Positions 45,459-53,733 of a stretch of 64,000 bases of DNA are shown here, piece after piece. The notes under the pieces were generated by a model. It made no database searches. It was not told the origin of the DNA and saw nothing but the letters and a program-made list of their open reading frames with translations. Position numbers and translations under genes: made by a program. The DNA is from DASXHD01 sp036488725. GTDB lineage: Bacteria; Myxococcota_A; Polyangia; Polyangiales; Polyangiaceae. Position 1 is the stretch's first letter; the number at the start of each line of letters is the position of its first letter. The stretch is taken from the NCBI GenBank assembly GCA_036488725.1, contig DASXHD010000016.1:62001-126000 (forward strand). The letters are read 5' to 3'.

Positions 45459-45974
45459 TTACTCGGTCATGCAAGCGAAGAGCGCGCCGCGCGCGCGATG
45501 AAGGAGCACGTCGACGTGGCCGCGGGTGATGCCCAGGGCGGCCGCGACGTCCTCGCCGTCGCGCTCTTCGAGCATGCGGAGCGTGACGACGGCGCGTTGC
45601 GTGTCGCACAGCCGCTCGACGCACGCGCGGAGGCGGACATGCTCTTCGGCGCGCGCGATGCGCTCGTCGGGCGCGATTTCGGCCGCATCGGCGCGATGCT
45701 CGTCGAGCGGATCGTGCGGGCGCGCGACGTGGTGACGGCGGCGCTTGTTGCGCGCGGCGTTCTTCACGATGCCCGCGAGGTACGCGCGGCGCTCGGTTTC
45801 GTCCGGCAGGTCCCCGCGGATCGCGCGCTGCAAAAACGTGCAGAATGCATCATGCACACAATCGACGGCGTCCTCTTCGCCGAGGCCCTCGCGCCGCGCA
45901 ATCGCCGCGAGGCGAGCCCGCTCGGACCGAACAGCCCGCGAGAGGAGCTCGAGAACGTCTTGCGGAGGATCCAT
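45459..45974 (-). CDS. ECF-type RNA polymerase sigma factor
   Basis: A 171-residue protein. Region 2 near residues 20-80 contains EEDAVDCVHDAFCTFLQRAI and AYLAGIVKNAARNKRRR. Region 4 near 115-165 contains CDTQRAVVTLRMLEE and AAALGITRGHVDVLLHRARG. No anti-sigma gene adjacent. It is divergent from a thioredoxin with a perfect inverted repeat between them, and is followed by the CDF transporter on the same strand, which is a candidate target. Confidence 0.9.
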   Translation of the reverse strand: MDPPQDVLELLSRAVRSERARLAAIARREGLGEEDAVDCVHDAFCTFLQRAIRGDLPDETERRAYLAGIVKNAARNKRRRHHVARPHDPLDEHRADAAEIAPDERIARAEEHVRLRACVERLCDTQRAVVTLRMLEERDGEDVAAALGITRGHVDVLLHRARGALFACMTE

Positions 45975-46000
45975 CGCCTTGAACTGTGCCGACCGACGAA

Positions 46001-46020
46001 GATCTTACATCCGTAAGATC
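46001..46020. promoter_or_regulatory. Perfect inverted repeat between ECF sigma and thioredoxin genes
   Basis: GATCTTAC and GTAAGATC are separated by 4 bases. The element lies 27 bases before the ECF sigma start and 26 bases before the thioredoxin start, so it is centred between the divergent genes. It could be an operator for a dimeric regulator or part of overlapping divergent promoters. There is no T tract to suggest a terminator. Confidence 0.55.
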
Positions 46021-46045
46021 CGACGCGCTCGCGACCTCATCGGTC

Positions 46046-46363
46046 ATGAGCCCGATCAAACACGCCAACGACTCGTCCTTCGACGCCGAGGTGCTCGCCG
46101 CGCCAGGCACCGTCCTCGTGAAATTCGGCGCGACGTGGTGCCCGCCGTGTCGCGCGCTCGAGCCGATCGTCGCGGCGCTCGCGAAAGAGCGCGAGAGCTC
46201 GCTCAAGGTCGTCGATGTCGACATGGATGAGTCGCCCGAGGTCTCGCGGCGATTCGGCGTGCGCGCGGTCCCGACGCTGATGGTCTTTCGCGACGGCAAA
46301 CGAATCGTCGCGCACGTCGGCGCCGTCCCGAAGCAGCGCATCGTCGCGCTGCTCGAAAGCTAA
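46046..46363 (+). CDS. Thioredoxin with WCPPC active site
   Basis: A 105-residue protein. The active site is FGATWCPPCRALEP and the cis-Pro loop is RAVPTLMVFRDG, both typical of thioredoxins. The usual motif is WCGPC; here Gly is replaced by Pro, which may change redox potential. The frame is open to an ATG at 45986, but the start at 46046 gives a canonical thioredoxin length. It reduces protein disulfides in the cytosol. Confidence 0.9.
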   Translation: MSPIKHANDSSFDAEVLAAPGTVLVKFGATWCPPCRALEPIVAALAKERESSLKVVDVDMDESPEVSRRFGVRAVPTLMVFRDGKRIVAHVGAVPKQRIVALLES

Positions 46364-46686
46364 CGCTTGCGCATCCCGAGAAAGCCGAGCACGAGTCCTC
46401 CGCCGCCGAAGATGCCGGCGATGCTGCCGAAGAGCATCATGCGCTTCATGTAACCGCGTTTGACGATCTCGACCATCCACGCGCTCGAGCTCCCGAGCGA
46501 CGCGAAGTGCTCTTCGGCCGTCGCGTATCGATACGCGTTGTACGCAAAGACGAGCAGCGCGAGCGTGGCGATGGCGAGGAGCATGGTCCCCACGACGATG
46601 AGCCCGACGTTGCGCTGCGCGGGGCGCGGCGGGTTCGAGTACATCGCCGGCTGCGGGTGCTGGTAGTAAGGGTTCGGCGGCTGCAT
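46360..46686 (-). CDS. Small membrane protein
   Basis: A 108-residue protein. A Pro/Tyr/Gln-rich N-terminus (PPNPYYQHPQPAMYSNPP) precedes two hydrophobic helices (GLIVVGTMLLAIATLALLVF and MLFGSIAGIFGGGGLVLGFL). Function unknown. Its stop overlaps the thioredoxin stop by 4 bases (convergent). Confidence 0.66.
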   Translation of the reverse strand: MQPPNPYYQHPQPAMYSNPPRPAQRNVGLIVVGTMLLAIATLALLVFAYNAYRYATAEEHFASLGSSSAWMVEIVKRGYMKRMMLFGSIAGIFGGGGLVLGFLGMRKR

Positions 46687-46930
46687 CGCGGTCGGGAGCG
46701 ATGACAGCAGAGCTCGCGACCGGAAGCAACGCAGGCGCGCCGCGAGGGCGAGGGCGCGCTCGACGAAGCTCCGGCGCAATTCGTCGTCGTGGATGCGGGC
46801 GGCGCCAAGGTGCGCGCCGGCGCGATCGCCGGACGCCTCGAGCGAAGCGTCGCGCGACGATGTCGCCGGGCCCCATCGAAAAAGGATGGGTGAACGCCGG
46901 GCAAACTGGCAATAGCCGGCGACTTTGAGT

Positions 46931-46938
46931 AAAGGAGG
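46931..46938 (+). promoter_or_regulatory. Strong ribosome-binding site deciding a GTG start
   Basis: AAAGGAGG, a near-perfect Shine-Dalgarno sequence, ends 3 bases before the GTG at 46942. It supports the GTG as the true start of the histidine phosphatase gene. Confidence 0.75.
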
Positions 46939-46941
46939 CGG

Positions 46942-47511
46942 GTGCGACGCCTCATTTTCGTGCGCCACGGTCAGTACGACGAGGTCGCGACCGGCGCCCT
47001 CACACCGCTCGGACGGCGGCAAGCGGCTCACACCGCGACCGCGCTCCGCAAGCTCGAGGTGAGCGCGATTTGGTCGAGCACGCTGCTGCGCGCACAAGAG
47101 ACCGCGACGATCGTGGCTAAAAAACAGCCTCGCGCGCGCGTTCGGCGGAGCAAGCTCCTCTGCGAGGTCGTGCCGACGCGCCTGCCGTTGAAGCTCGCGC
47201 GGCGCTTCATGATCGACCATCGCAACGTCACGCGCGATCGCGTGCGCGCCGACCGCGCGTACGACGCGCTCTTTCGCACGACCCAGCGCGAGCGCACCGA
47301 GATCGTCGTCTGCCACGGCAACCTCATCCGTTATCTCGTGTGTCGCGCGCTCGGCATCGCGCCGAAGCTGTGGATGCGGCTCGACTCGACGCACTGCGGG
47401 CTCACCGAATTCCGGGTCCTCCCGAAGGGCGTGGTTCGCGTCGTCCGCTACAACGACGTGGGTCACATCCCGGCGAAGCTCCGCACCGAAGCGGGCGCGG
47501 CGCGAAAGTGA
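46942..47511 (+). CDS. Histidine phosphatase (phosphoglycerate mutase-like) family protein
   Basis: A 189-residue protein with the RHG motif at the N-terminus (LIFVRHGQYDEV). The second catalytic His lies in IVVCHGNLIRYLV. Family members dephosphorylate small molecules or proteins; the C-terminal basic segment suits neither cofactor-dependent mutase nor SixA exactly. The strong ribosome-binding site at 46931 supports the GTG start. Confidence 0.88.
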   Translation: MRRLIFVRHGQYDEVATGALTPLGRRQAAHTATALRKLEVSAIWSSTLLRAQETATIVAKKQPRARVRRSKLLCEVVPTRLPLKLARRFMIDHRNVTRDRVRADRAYDALFRTTQRERTEIVVCHGNLIRYLVCRALGIAPKLWMRLDSTHCGLTEFRVLPKGVVRVVRYNDVGHIPAKLRTEAGAARK

Positions 47512-48054
47512 TCACTCGATCGTAGGGCCGAGGATCACGCCGAGACGCAGACCCGCGTTGAAGCGAACGGCGTCCCACAAGAGATTTCCGCGCGCCGAAC
47601 GCAAGAGCGACGGGAAGAAATCCGGGCCGGCCTCGACGCCGACGAGAAAGCGCCGGAACGCGCGGACCTGAACGAGCGCCGAGAGCGAGAGCATGCCGAG
47701 CGGCGCGCTCGTCGTGCCGTCTTGCGACCAGACGTACATTCCTTCGACCGCGGCGGAGCCTCCGATCCAAACGTGCTCGCGCGCGAGCGGCGCGCCGGCC
47801 GCCAACCCGATGCCCGCGCGGAGCGCATCGATCGAGAAGCCGCCGCCGCCGCCTTGAGACCAACCGAGCCGAACGAACGGCTGCAAATGTTCGTGCGCGA
47901 GCCAGAGGCCGCTCATCGCGTAGACGCCGAAATCCGAATACGCGGGGCCGAGCGCGTTTCGTCCGCCGAGGCCGACCCAGCCGCGCACGTCGTCGTCGGC
48001 CGACGCGCCGCGCGCTAAGACGAGAACGCCGAGCACGATCCACGCAGCGCGCAC
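47512..48054 (-). CDS. Exported outer-membrane-like protein of unknown function
   Basis: A 180-residue protein with a signal peptide (IVLGVLVLARGASADD). The rest alternates hydrophobic and polar residues with many Gly and aromatics (GFSIDALRAGIGLAAGAPL), consistent with a small beta-barrel. No family recognised. Its stop abuts the histidine phosphatase stop. Confidence 0.6.
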   Translation of the reverse strand: MRAAWIVLGVLVLARGASADDDVRGWVGLGGRNALGPAYSDFGVYAMSGLWLAHEHLQPFVRLGWSQGGGGGFSIDALRAGIGLAAGAPLAREHVWIGGSAAVEGMYVWSQDGTTSAPLGMLSLSALVQVRAFRRFLVGVEAGPDFFPSLLRSARGNLLWDAVRFNAGLRLGVILGPTIE

Positions 48055-48057
48055 GAC

Positions 48058-48735
48058 CTAGAAATACACGACTTCGATTCGCGAGCGGGCGCTCTCGAGG
48101 TACGCCTGCTCGGCGGCGCGGAACGTCTCGATGGCGACCCAGCGCGCGAGATCGGTCTGCACGTCCTCGAAGCGGCGCGCGCGAAACGGGTTGCTCGTCG
48201 TCCGATATTTTTCGCGCAGCTGGTCTTCGTCGATGGACAGAAACGGCGCGAGCGAGCGATCGAGGTAGATCGCTGCGCGCGCTTCGCGTCTCACGATCGC
48301 CTCGAAATCAGCCGCCGCGAAGCCGTCGATTTTCTCGGCGCGGTCGAGCGCAGCCTCGCCGCCGATGCGCTGCTCGATGCCCGCGCGAAAAATTTCCTCC
48401 GTGCGCGCGAGCACGCGCGCGTCGGCGGGCGGATCGAGCGGCAGCTCCGCGAGGATTTCTTCGGCGATGTGCGCGTCGACTGCCGCGCGCATGTGACGCG
48501 GTTGGACGACGCCCGCCGGATCTTCTTCGAGCGCGAGGAGCCGCGCTTCGAACGCGGCTTGTCCCCGCGTGATGAACCGCGGGCGCGCGGCGCCGCCGAT
48601 GTCCGGCGCGTTGAATCGCACGGCGACGGTGTCGATCAGCACGCCTCGCGGCCGATCTTCGGGCGCTTTTTCGCCTTGCGCGAAGAGCGGCGGCGCGGCC
48701 AGCAAGAATGCGAGCGCGACGCGTTGGGCGATCAC
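48058..48735 (-). CDS. Exported SurA-N-like protein
   Basis: A 225-residue protein with a signal peptide (VALAFLLAAPPLFAQ). It has a helical body like the N-terminal part of SurA-type chaperones (RGVLIDTVAVRFNAPDI near the start, DEDQLREKYRTTSNPF near the C-terminus). No PPIase parvulin domain is visible, so it would be a chaperone-only form. Its ATG overlaps the UPF0158 gene stop by 4 bases. Confidence 0.55.
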   Translation of the reverse strand: MIAQRVALAFLLAAPPLFAQGEKAPEDRPRGVLIDTVAVRFNAPDIGGAARPRFITRGQAAFEARLLALEEDPAGVVQPRHMRAAVDAHIAEEILAELPLDPPADARVLARTEEIFRAGIEQRIGGEAALDRAEKIDGFAAADFEAIVRREARAAIYLDRSLAPFLSIDEDQLREKYRTTSNPFRARRFEDVQTDLARWVAIETFRAAEQAYLESARSRIEVVYF

Positions 48736-49547
48736 GAGCTTTCCGGCGAGTCGGCTGCGCGCTTCGGCTCGGCGCGTTCGGCCTGCAGATGCTCGTGATG
48801 GTGCGCGAAGCCGCGCGCGGCGCGCCGCGCTTTCAGAAACTCGGCGAACGAAACGAGCACGTCGAGATCGCGCGGACCGAGCCCGTCGGCGAGCTCCTTC
48901 AAATGCGCGCGCGACGCCTCCGCGCTACGACGCCGGCTCGACGCCGAGCGCGGCCCTTCGGACTCGGGCGGCATGCTCGCCGACGACGGGATGACGCTCT
49001 CGGGACCTGCGAGGCTGTCCGCGCTGGACTCGCGGTCCTCGGTGGGCTCGAGCCACTGCGGGCGCGCGACCGGACGAATCGCGTGCGCGGTGAGCCACGC
49101 TTCCATGAACGTGCGAAGCCGCTCGCTCCGAAACGTGAACCACTTCTCGCGGTCCGGCCCGAAAGCCATGAGCACGTCTTTGAACCGGCGAAACGCGCCT
49201 TTTCCGTCGATCGCGATCGTGAGCTTCGCGCGCAGGTCGTTGTCCTCCACCATCGGGATGAATCGCTCCATCCACCGGTACTGCTCGCGCGAGCTCACCG
49301 GATCGATGCGGAGGTAATTCGGATCCGACGCGATGCGCACGTGCATCTGCGGGTCGGCGACGCCGTCGACCACGCGAAGCACTTCGCCGGTCACGAGGTG
49401 GAGATAACTATGCACCTCGGGCGCGTTGTTCTCGAACGCGTCCTCGAGTGCTTCCCAATCGATGGGAACGTCGCGAAGCGGGCCAGTGGGTTGAGGCAAG
49501 CTCGCCAAGCTGGGCGACGACGGCGGAATGTCTTTTTTCTCGGCCAT
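48732..49547 (-). CDS. UPF0158-family protein
   Basis: A 271-residue protein. Residues about 28-160 match the UPF0158 family (DWEALEDAFENNAPEVHSYL, then ERFIPMVEDNDLR). The C-terminal third is extended, charged and low complexity. A good ribosome-binding site (AAGGGAG) precedes the ATG. Function of the family is unknown; it is coupled to the SurA-like gene. Confidence 0.78.
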   Translation of the reverse strand: MAEKKDIPPSSPSLASLPQPTGPLRDVPIDWEALEDAFENNAPEVHSYLHLVTGEVLRVVDGVADPQMHVRIASDPNYLRIDPVSSREQYRWMERFIPMVEDNDLRAKLTIAIDGKGAFRRFKDVLMAFGPDREKWFTFRSERLRTFMEAWLTAHAIRPVARPQWLEPTEDRESSADSLAGPESVIPSSASMPPESEGPRSASSRRRSAEASRAHLKELADGLGPRDLDVLVSFAEFLKARRAARGFAHHHEHLQAERAEPKRAADSPESS

Positions 49548-49708
49548 GATGCTGCTCCCTTCGCAACCTCCATCGCTGGGCTACGGCCCTGCGCGCCGTG
49601 GGCTGAACGGCGAGCATGCGATGGAAGCTCCGACAAGCTTCAAGATCCGGTTTCGGTTGAAGTATTGAAGCATGCCACGCACGGAAGGGGCACAGCAAGC
49701 CGGCCGCG

Positions 49709-49966
49709 TCAGCGCCCGAGCGGCGCGAAAGGCGGCGGCGGGGTCGGCGTCGGCGCGGGAGTCGGCGTCGGCGCGGGGGTCGGCGTCGGCGCGGGCGTGG
49801 GCGTCGGCATCGGTTGAGGCTGCGGATACGGCTGCGGCGGGTACGGCGTCGGGACGGGCGGTACTTGCGTCGGCGTCGCGACGTCGGAGCTGGACGTCTG
49901 TGCGAACGCAAACGGAACTGCCGCGACGGTGGCGGCGACGGCGAGCGCGATCAGGGTCGAACGCAT
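49709..49966 (-). CDS. Exported proline/threonine repeat protein
   Basis: An 85-residue protein. The signal peptide (LIALAVAATVAAVPFAFA) is followed by a tail of Pro-Thr-Pro-Ala-Pro repeats built from a short tandem DNA repeat near 49736-49806. The tail is probably an extended, flexible rod in the periplasm or at the surface. Good ribosome-binding site (AAGGAG). Repeat number may vary between strains. Confidence 0.65.
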   Translation of the reverse strand: MRSTLIALAVAATVAAVPFAFAQTSSSDVATPTQVPPVPTPYPPQPYPQPQPMPTPTPAPTPTPAPTPTPAPTPTPPPPFAPLGR

Positions 49967-50015
49967 GAGGGAACTCCTTGCGTTCAAAATGGCTGCAAGC
50001 GAAGTGCCGCAAAAA

Positions 50016-51503
50016 CTAGCTGGTGCGCGTGCGGCGGATGGCGTCTCGCCAGCGCCCGAGGTGCGCGCTGCGATCGGCGTCGCTCATGTCGGGCTCGAAG
50101 GAGCGCTCGATCTTGAGGAGCGATTGCGCTTCGTTCGGCGCGAGCCAGCCGAGCCCGACTGCCGCGAGCATCGCCGCGCCGCGGCCGGTCGACTCGACGT
50201 CGAATGGCCGCTCGATGCGCGCCTTCGCGACGCCCGCTTGGAATTGCATGAGCAAGTCGTTGCGCGCGGCTCCGCCGTCGACGCGCAGCTGCGTGAGCTC
50301 GTGGCCGGCGTCTTTCGCCATCGCCTCGAGCAAATCGTAAACGGAGAACGCGATGCCCTCGAGCGTCGCGCGCGCGAGGTGCGCTCGCGTCGTTCCGCGG
50401 GTCAGTCCGACGATCGCGCCACGCGCGCCTTGATCCCAATACGGCGCGCCGAGGCCGGCGAGCGCGGGCACGAACACGACGCCGTCGCTCGAGGCGACCT
50501 CGCGCGCGAGACCTTCGATCTCGGCCGCGGTCTTGATGAGGCCGAGCCCGTCGCGAAGCCACTGCACCGCCGCGCCGGCGATGAACGAGCTTCCCTCGAG
50601 CGCGTATGCCGCGGGATCTTTTCCGATGCGCCACGCGACCGTCGTGACGAGGCCGCTCTTGCTCCAGACGGGTTTGTCGCCGACGTTCATCAGCGCGAAC
50701 GCGCCGGTGCCGTAGGTGCACTTCGCTTCGCCCGGGCGAAAGCACGCTTGGCCGAAGAGCGCGGCTTGCTGATCGCCCGCGATTCCCGCGATGGGAATGC
50801 CGTCGGGCAAAAACGAGAGGCCGCGCGTCTCGCCGACGATCTCGGCGCTCGACACGACGTCGGGCAGCATCGAGCGCGGCACGCGGAAGAGCGCGAGCAT
50901 CTCGTCGTCCCACGCGAGCGACGAGAGCCCGAAGAGGAGCGTGCGCGACGCGTTCGTGACGTCGGTGAGGTGCTTCTGGCCGCCGGTGAGACGATGAATC
51001 AAAAACGAGTCGATCGTGCCGAACGCGAGCTCGCCCTTTTCGGCGCGCGCGCGTGCGCCGCTCACGTTGTCGAGCAGCCACGCGATTTTGGTGCCGGAGA
51101 AATACGCGTCGATGACGAGCCCCGTGCGCTCGAAGATTTTTTTCGCGTGGCCGGCGCGTTTCAATTCGTCGCACGCGGCGGCGGTGCGCCGGCACTGCCA
51201 GACGATCGCGCGATGAATCGGCGCGCCGGTTTTCTTGTCCCAAACGAGCGTCGTCTCGCGCTGGTTGGTGATCCCGATGCCGCCGATGTCGCTCGCCGAG
51301 ACATGCGCCGCTTCGAGCGCTTTGCCGATCGACGTCTCGACCGACTTCCAAATTTCTCCCGCGTCGTGCTCCACCCAACCCGGCTGCGGAAAGTGCTGCG
51401 GGAACTCCACCGTCCCGCGTCCGAGCGTCGTCCCGTCGCGCGCGACGACGAGGGCAGTCGAGCCGGTCGTGCCTTGATCGATGGCGAGGAGATGTTTGGC
51501 CAT
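50016..51503 (-). CDS. glpK: Glycerol kinase
   Basis: A 495-residue protein, normal for GlpK (about 500). N-terminal ATPase motif LLAIDQGTTGSTALV and C-terminal motifs RATLEGIAFSVYDLL and LRVDGGAARNDLLMQFQA are present. It phosphorylates glycerol to sn-glycerol-3-phosphate in the cytosol. A perfect palindrome lies 26 bases upstream of its start. No glycerol uptake facilitator or regulator gene is adjacent, so it is a stand-alone gene. Confidence 0.97.
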   Translation of the reverse strand: MAKHLLAIDQGTTGSTALVVARDGTTLGRGTVEFPQHFPQPGWVEHDAGEIWKSVETSIGKALEAAHVSASDIGGIGITNQRETTLVWDKKTGAPIHRAIVWQCRRTAAACDELKRAGHAKKIFERTGLVIDAYFSGTKIAWLLDNVSGARARAEKGELAFGTIDSFLIHRLTGGQKHLTDVTNASRTLLFGLSSLAWDDEMLALFRVPRSMLPDVVSSAEIVGETRGLSFLPDGIPIAGIAGDQQAALFGQACFRPGEAKCTYGTGAFALMNVGDKPVWSKSGLVTTVAWRIGKDPAAYALEGSSFIAGAAVQWLRDGLGLIKTAAEIEGLAREVASSDGVVFVPALAGLGAPYWDQGARGAIVGLTRGTTRAHLARATLEGIAFSVYDLLEAMAKDAGHELTQLRVDGGAARNDLLMQFQAGVAKARIERPFDVESTGRGAAMLAAVGLGWLAPNEAQSLLKIERSFEPDMSDADRSAHLGRWRDAIRRTRTS

Positions 51504-51528
51504 GGCCCGTGGATTATCACGAGATCCG

Positions 51529-51544
51529 CGAGGGACGTCCCTCG
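51529..51544. promoter_or_regulatory. Perfect 16-bp palindrome upstream of glpK
   Basis: CGAGGGACGTCCCTCG is fully self-complementary and begins 26 bases before the glpK ATG. It could be an operator or part of a leader hairpin. No matching copy was noticed elsewhere in the window. Confidence 0.42.
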
Positions 51545-51668
51545 TCTCCTTCGTAGGCCGCTTCTCGCGAGCATGATCGCGGCGAACGTCCGGTCGAAGA
51601 TCGACGGCGCCAAAGCAAACTTTCGTAAACGGCGCGGTCTCTTCGGGGGGCGTTGTTACGTTCGAGCC

Positions 51669-52121
51669 ATGCGAACCACGTGGGCAGCGCTCGTCCTCGC
51701 GCTCGTCGGGTGCGGCGGGTCGATGACGACGGCGAGGTCGGCGTTCTCGGCGCGATACGCGTGTCCGGTGAATGGCGTCGCGGCGTTCGATCTTCCGAGG
51801 CCGCAAGAAGGCTCGAGCACCGCGGAGTACGAGGTGCGCGGATGCGGGCGCATTTCGCGCTTCGAATGCGACGGCGATACCTGCACCGACGACGACGCGC
51901 GCGGGACGCACTACGCGAGCGACGGTTCGCGCCACGCGACGCGCTACGACGCCGGCTTCGCGAGCGCGTCGCACGATCTCTCGTGCGACGTGAAGAGCGT
52001 GACGAAGGTCACGGGCCGCACGTTCGAAGGTTGCGGGCAGCGCGCGTCTTACAAAGTCGTGCTGCGCGACGCGACGCGCGACGACTGGGTGCTCACCGCG
52101 CGTGTCCCCGTGTCGCCGTGA
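51669..52121 (+). CDS. Lipoprotein of unknown function
   Basis: A 150-residue protein with a lipobox (ALVLALVGC). The mature region is rich in Asp, Ser, Arg and has seven Cys, including EVRGCGRISRFECDGDTC. The pattern suggests a disulfide-stabilised beta-sandwich. It is divergent from glpK. Confidence 0.7.
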   Translation: MRTTWAALVLALVGCGGSMTTARSAFSARYACPVNGVAAFDLPRPQEGSSTAEYEVRGCGRISRFECDGDTCTDDDARGTHYASDGSRHATRYDAGFASASHDLSCDVKSVTKVTGRTFEGCGQRASYKVVLRDATRDDWVLTARVPVSP

Positions 52122-52225
52122 CTGACGGCGCGCGAATCGCGTGATGGCGACGCGTGCGGATTCGGTTACCGTCGCGCCATGCGTGAAAGGATCGAAATTC
52201 AGATCTCCAATCCACGCTCGTGGTG

Positions 52226-53047
52226 ATGCGTCTCGTCTCGTGGAACCTGACGCGCCTCGCGCGGACGCCGCTCGCCGAAGCCGCGCGGGCGTTCGGCGAG
52301 CCGGACATTTTGTGCGTCCAAGAGATCCGCGTGCGCCCGAGCGATACGGATGCGATCGAGGCGATGACCTCGGCGCTGCCGAAATACGAGTGTGCCTACT
52401 CGCTTTGTAGCGACGCGAAGAACGTGACGTTTCAGGGCGGCCGTATGTACGGCGTGGCCACGTTCGTGAAACGCGAGCTCGCGCCGTTCACGCACGGCGA
52501 GCCCGAGTGGGATCGCGAAGGTCGCGCGCTCTTCACGATTTTCCCGGAGCGAAACCTCGCGCTCGTGAACGTCTACGCCGTCAACGGGACGAGCAAGCCG
52601 TATTTCGATCACGAGCTCGGCAAAATCTCCGGCACGCGCCACGACTACAAGCGGCGTTTCAACCGGCGGCTCATGCAAGATTGCGAAGCCCTGCGCGCGC
52701 GCGGGCTCGAGCTCGTCCTCGTCGGCGACTGGAACATTTCGCGCACCAAGCTCGACGTGACGCCGCGCCTTCGCACCGAGGTTCCTCACGCGAAGGCGCG
52801 CCGCGAGCTCGAGGAGATTTTCATTCCGACGCTGGACGTGGTCGACGCGTTCCGCGAGTTTCATCCGAACGAGAAGAAGTACACCTGGCGAAACGAGCGT
52901 TCGCGCGTGCTCGACGCCGCGCGCGTGGACTACGCGCTCGTCTCGCGCTCGCTCATGCCGCGCGTCGTTTCGGCCGACATCGACGAACGCAAAGAGATGC
53001 GCTTCGCGAGCGACCACGCGCCCATCACGCTCGCGTGGCGAGACTGA
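52226..53047 (+). CDS. Exodeoxyribonuclease III-family nuclease
   Basis: A 273-residue protein of the endonuclease/exonuclease/phosphatase superfamily, with the ordered motifs LVSWNLTRL, CVQEIRV, GRMYGVATFVK, VGDWNIS, and C-terminal ASDHAPITLAW. The layout fits AP endonuclease/ExoIII. It probably repairs abasic or 3'-blocked DNA. Two GTG codons precede the ATG; the ATG at 52226 is preferred. Confidence 0.86.
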   Translation: MRLVSWNLTRLARTPLAEAARAFGEPDILCVQEIRVRPSDTDAIEAMTSALPKYECAYSLCSDAKNVTFQGGRMYGVATFVKRELAPFTHGEPEWDREGRALFTIFPERNLALVNVYAVNGTSKPYFDHELGKISGTRHDYKRRFNRRLMQDCEALRARGLELVLVGDWNISRTKLDVTPRLRTEVPHAKARRELEEIFIPTLDVVDAFREFHPNEKKYTWRNERSRVLDAARVDYALVSRSLMPRVVSADIDERKEMRFASDHAPITLAWRD

Positions 53048-53078
53048 CGGCCTCCCAGTAGCCGCGTAAGATGACGAC

Positions 53079-53675
53079 GTGGACCACGCCGACGAGACAC
53101 TCGAGGCCCTCGGTCGGCTCGCCGCGGAGACGTCTCGTGCGATGCGAGAGCGAGCGACGCGCGAGGACATCGAGCCGAGGCGCGCAGAGCTCACGAAGTG
53201 CTTCGACGCGATGGCCGCCCGCATACCGCGCGGTGAGGACGTGCCGATGGACGCCCTCGCCGCGATGCTCAAGAGCATGCAAGCCGCGTCGCATGGAGTG
53301 CCTTTCGACTTGCTTCACGGTCCCCTGAAATACGTCCGCGGCGCCGAGCCCGTGTTCCGATGGTCGCAGATCATGATGCAGTTCGCGGAACGACTCGACG
53401 AGCTCCGTTACGCTGCGCTCGCGTCCGCGAATCCACGCGCTTGCGACTGCCTCGTGCTCGCGAGCCTGGGTTGGAATTCCCAAAAACCGCGCTCGCCCAA
53501 GTTGCGTTCGATCGGGCGCGACTGGGACGGTTACTACGACGGCGCTGCTTACGCGTGCGACGAGTGCGGCACGCGGTGGTCGCACAGCACGGAAGACACG
53601 GAGTCGCAGCACGTCGAGTGGTGGGAGCCGCATCCGCCGACATGGGAGCCGAGCAAGCCGCCTGCCGGTTCGTGA
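53079..53675 (+). CDS. Protein of unknown function with C-terminal Cys motif
   Basis: A 198-residue protein starting at GTG. The N-terminal part is helical (ALGRLAAETSRAMRERATRE). The C-terminal part has a paired Cys motif (YACDECGTRW) preceded by ACDCLVLAS, possibly a small zinc site. The tail is Trp/Pro/Glu-rich. No family recognised. Confidence 0.6.
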   Translation: MDHADETLEALGRLAAETSRAMRERATREDIEPRRAELTKCFDAMAARIPRGEDVPMDALAAMLKSMQAASHGVPFDLLHGPLKYVRGAEPVFRWSQIMMQFAERLDELRYAALASANPRACDCLVLASLGWNSQKPRSPKLRSIGRDWDGYYDGAAYACDECGTRWSHSTEDTESQHVEWWEPHPPTWEPSKPPAGS

Positions 53676-53733
53676 CGCCGAGCGGCTCGGCCGACTCATC
53701 AACGAGCGCCGTTCGGTCTAAGCTTCTCGTGTG

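Noticed and set aside
46701..46928. 75-residue open frame between the small membrane protein and histidine phosphatase genes
   Set aside because: Arg- and Gly-rich shadow composition; no motif; nothing supports expression.
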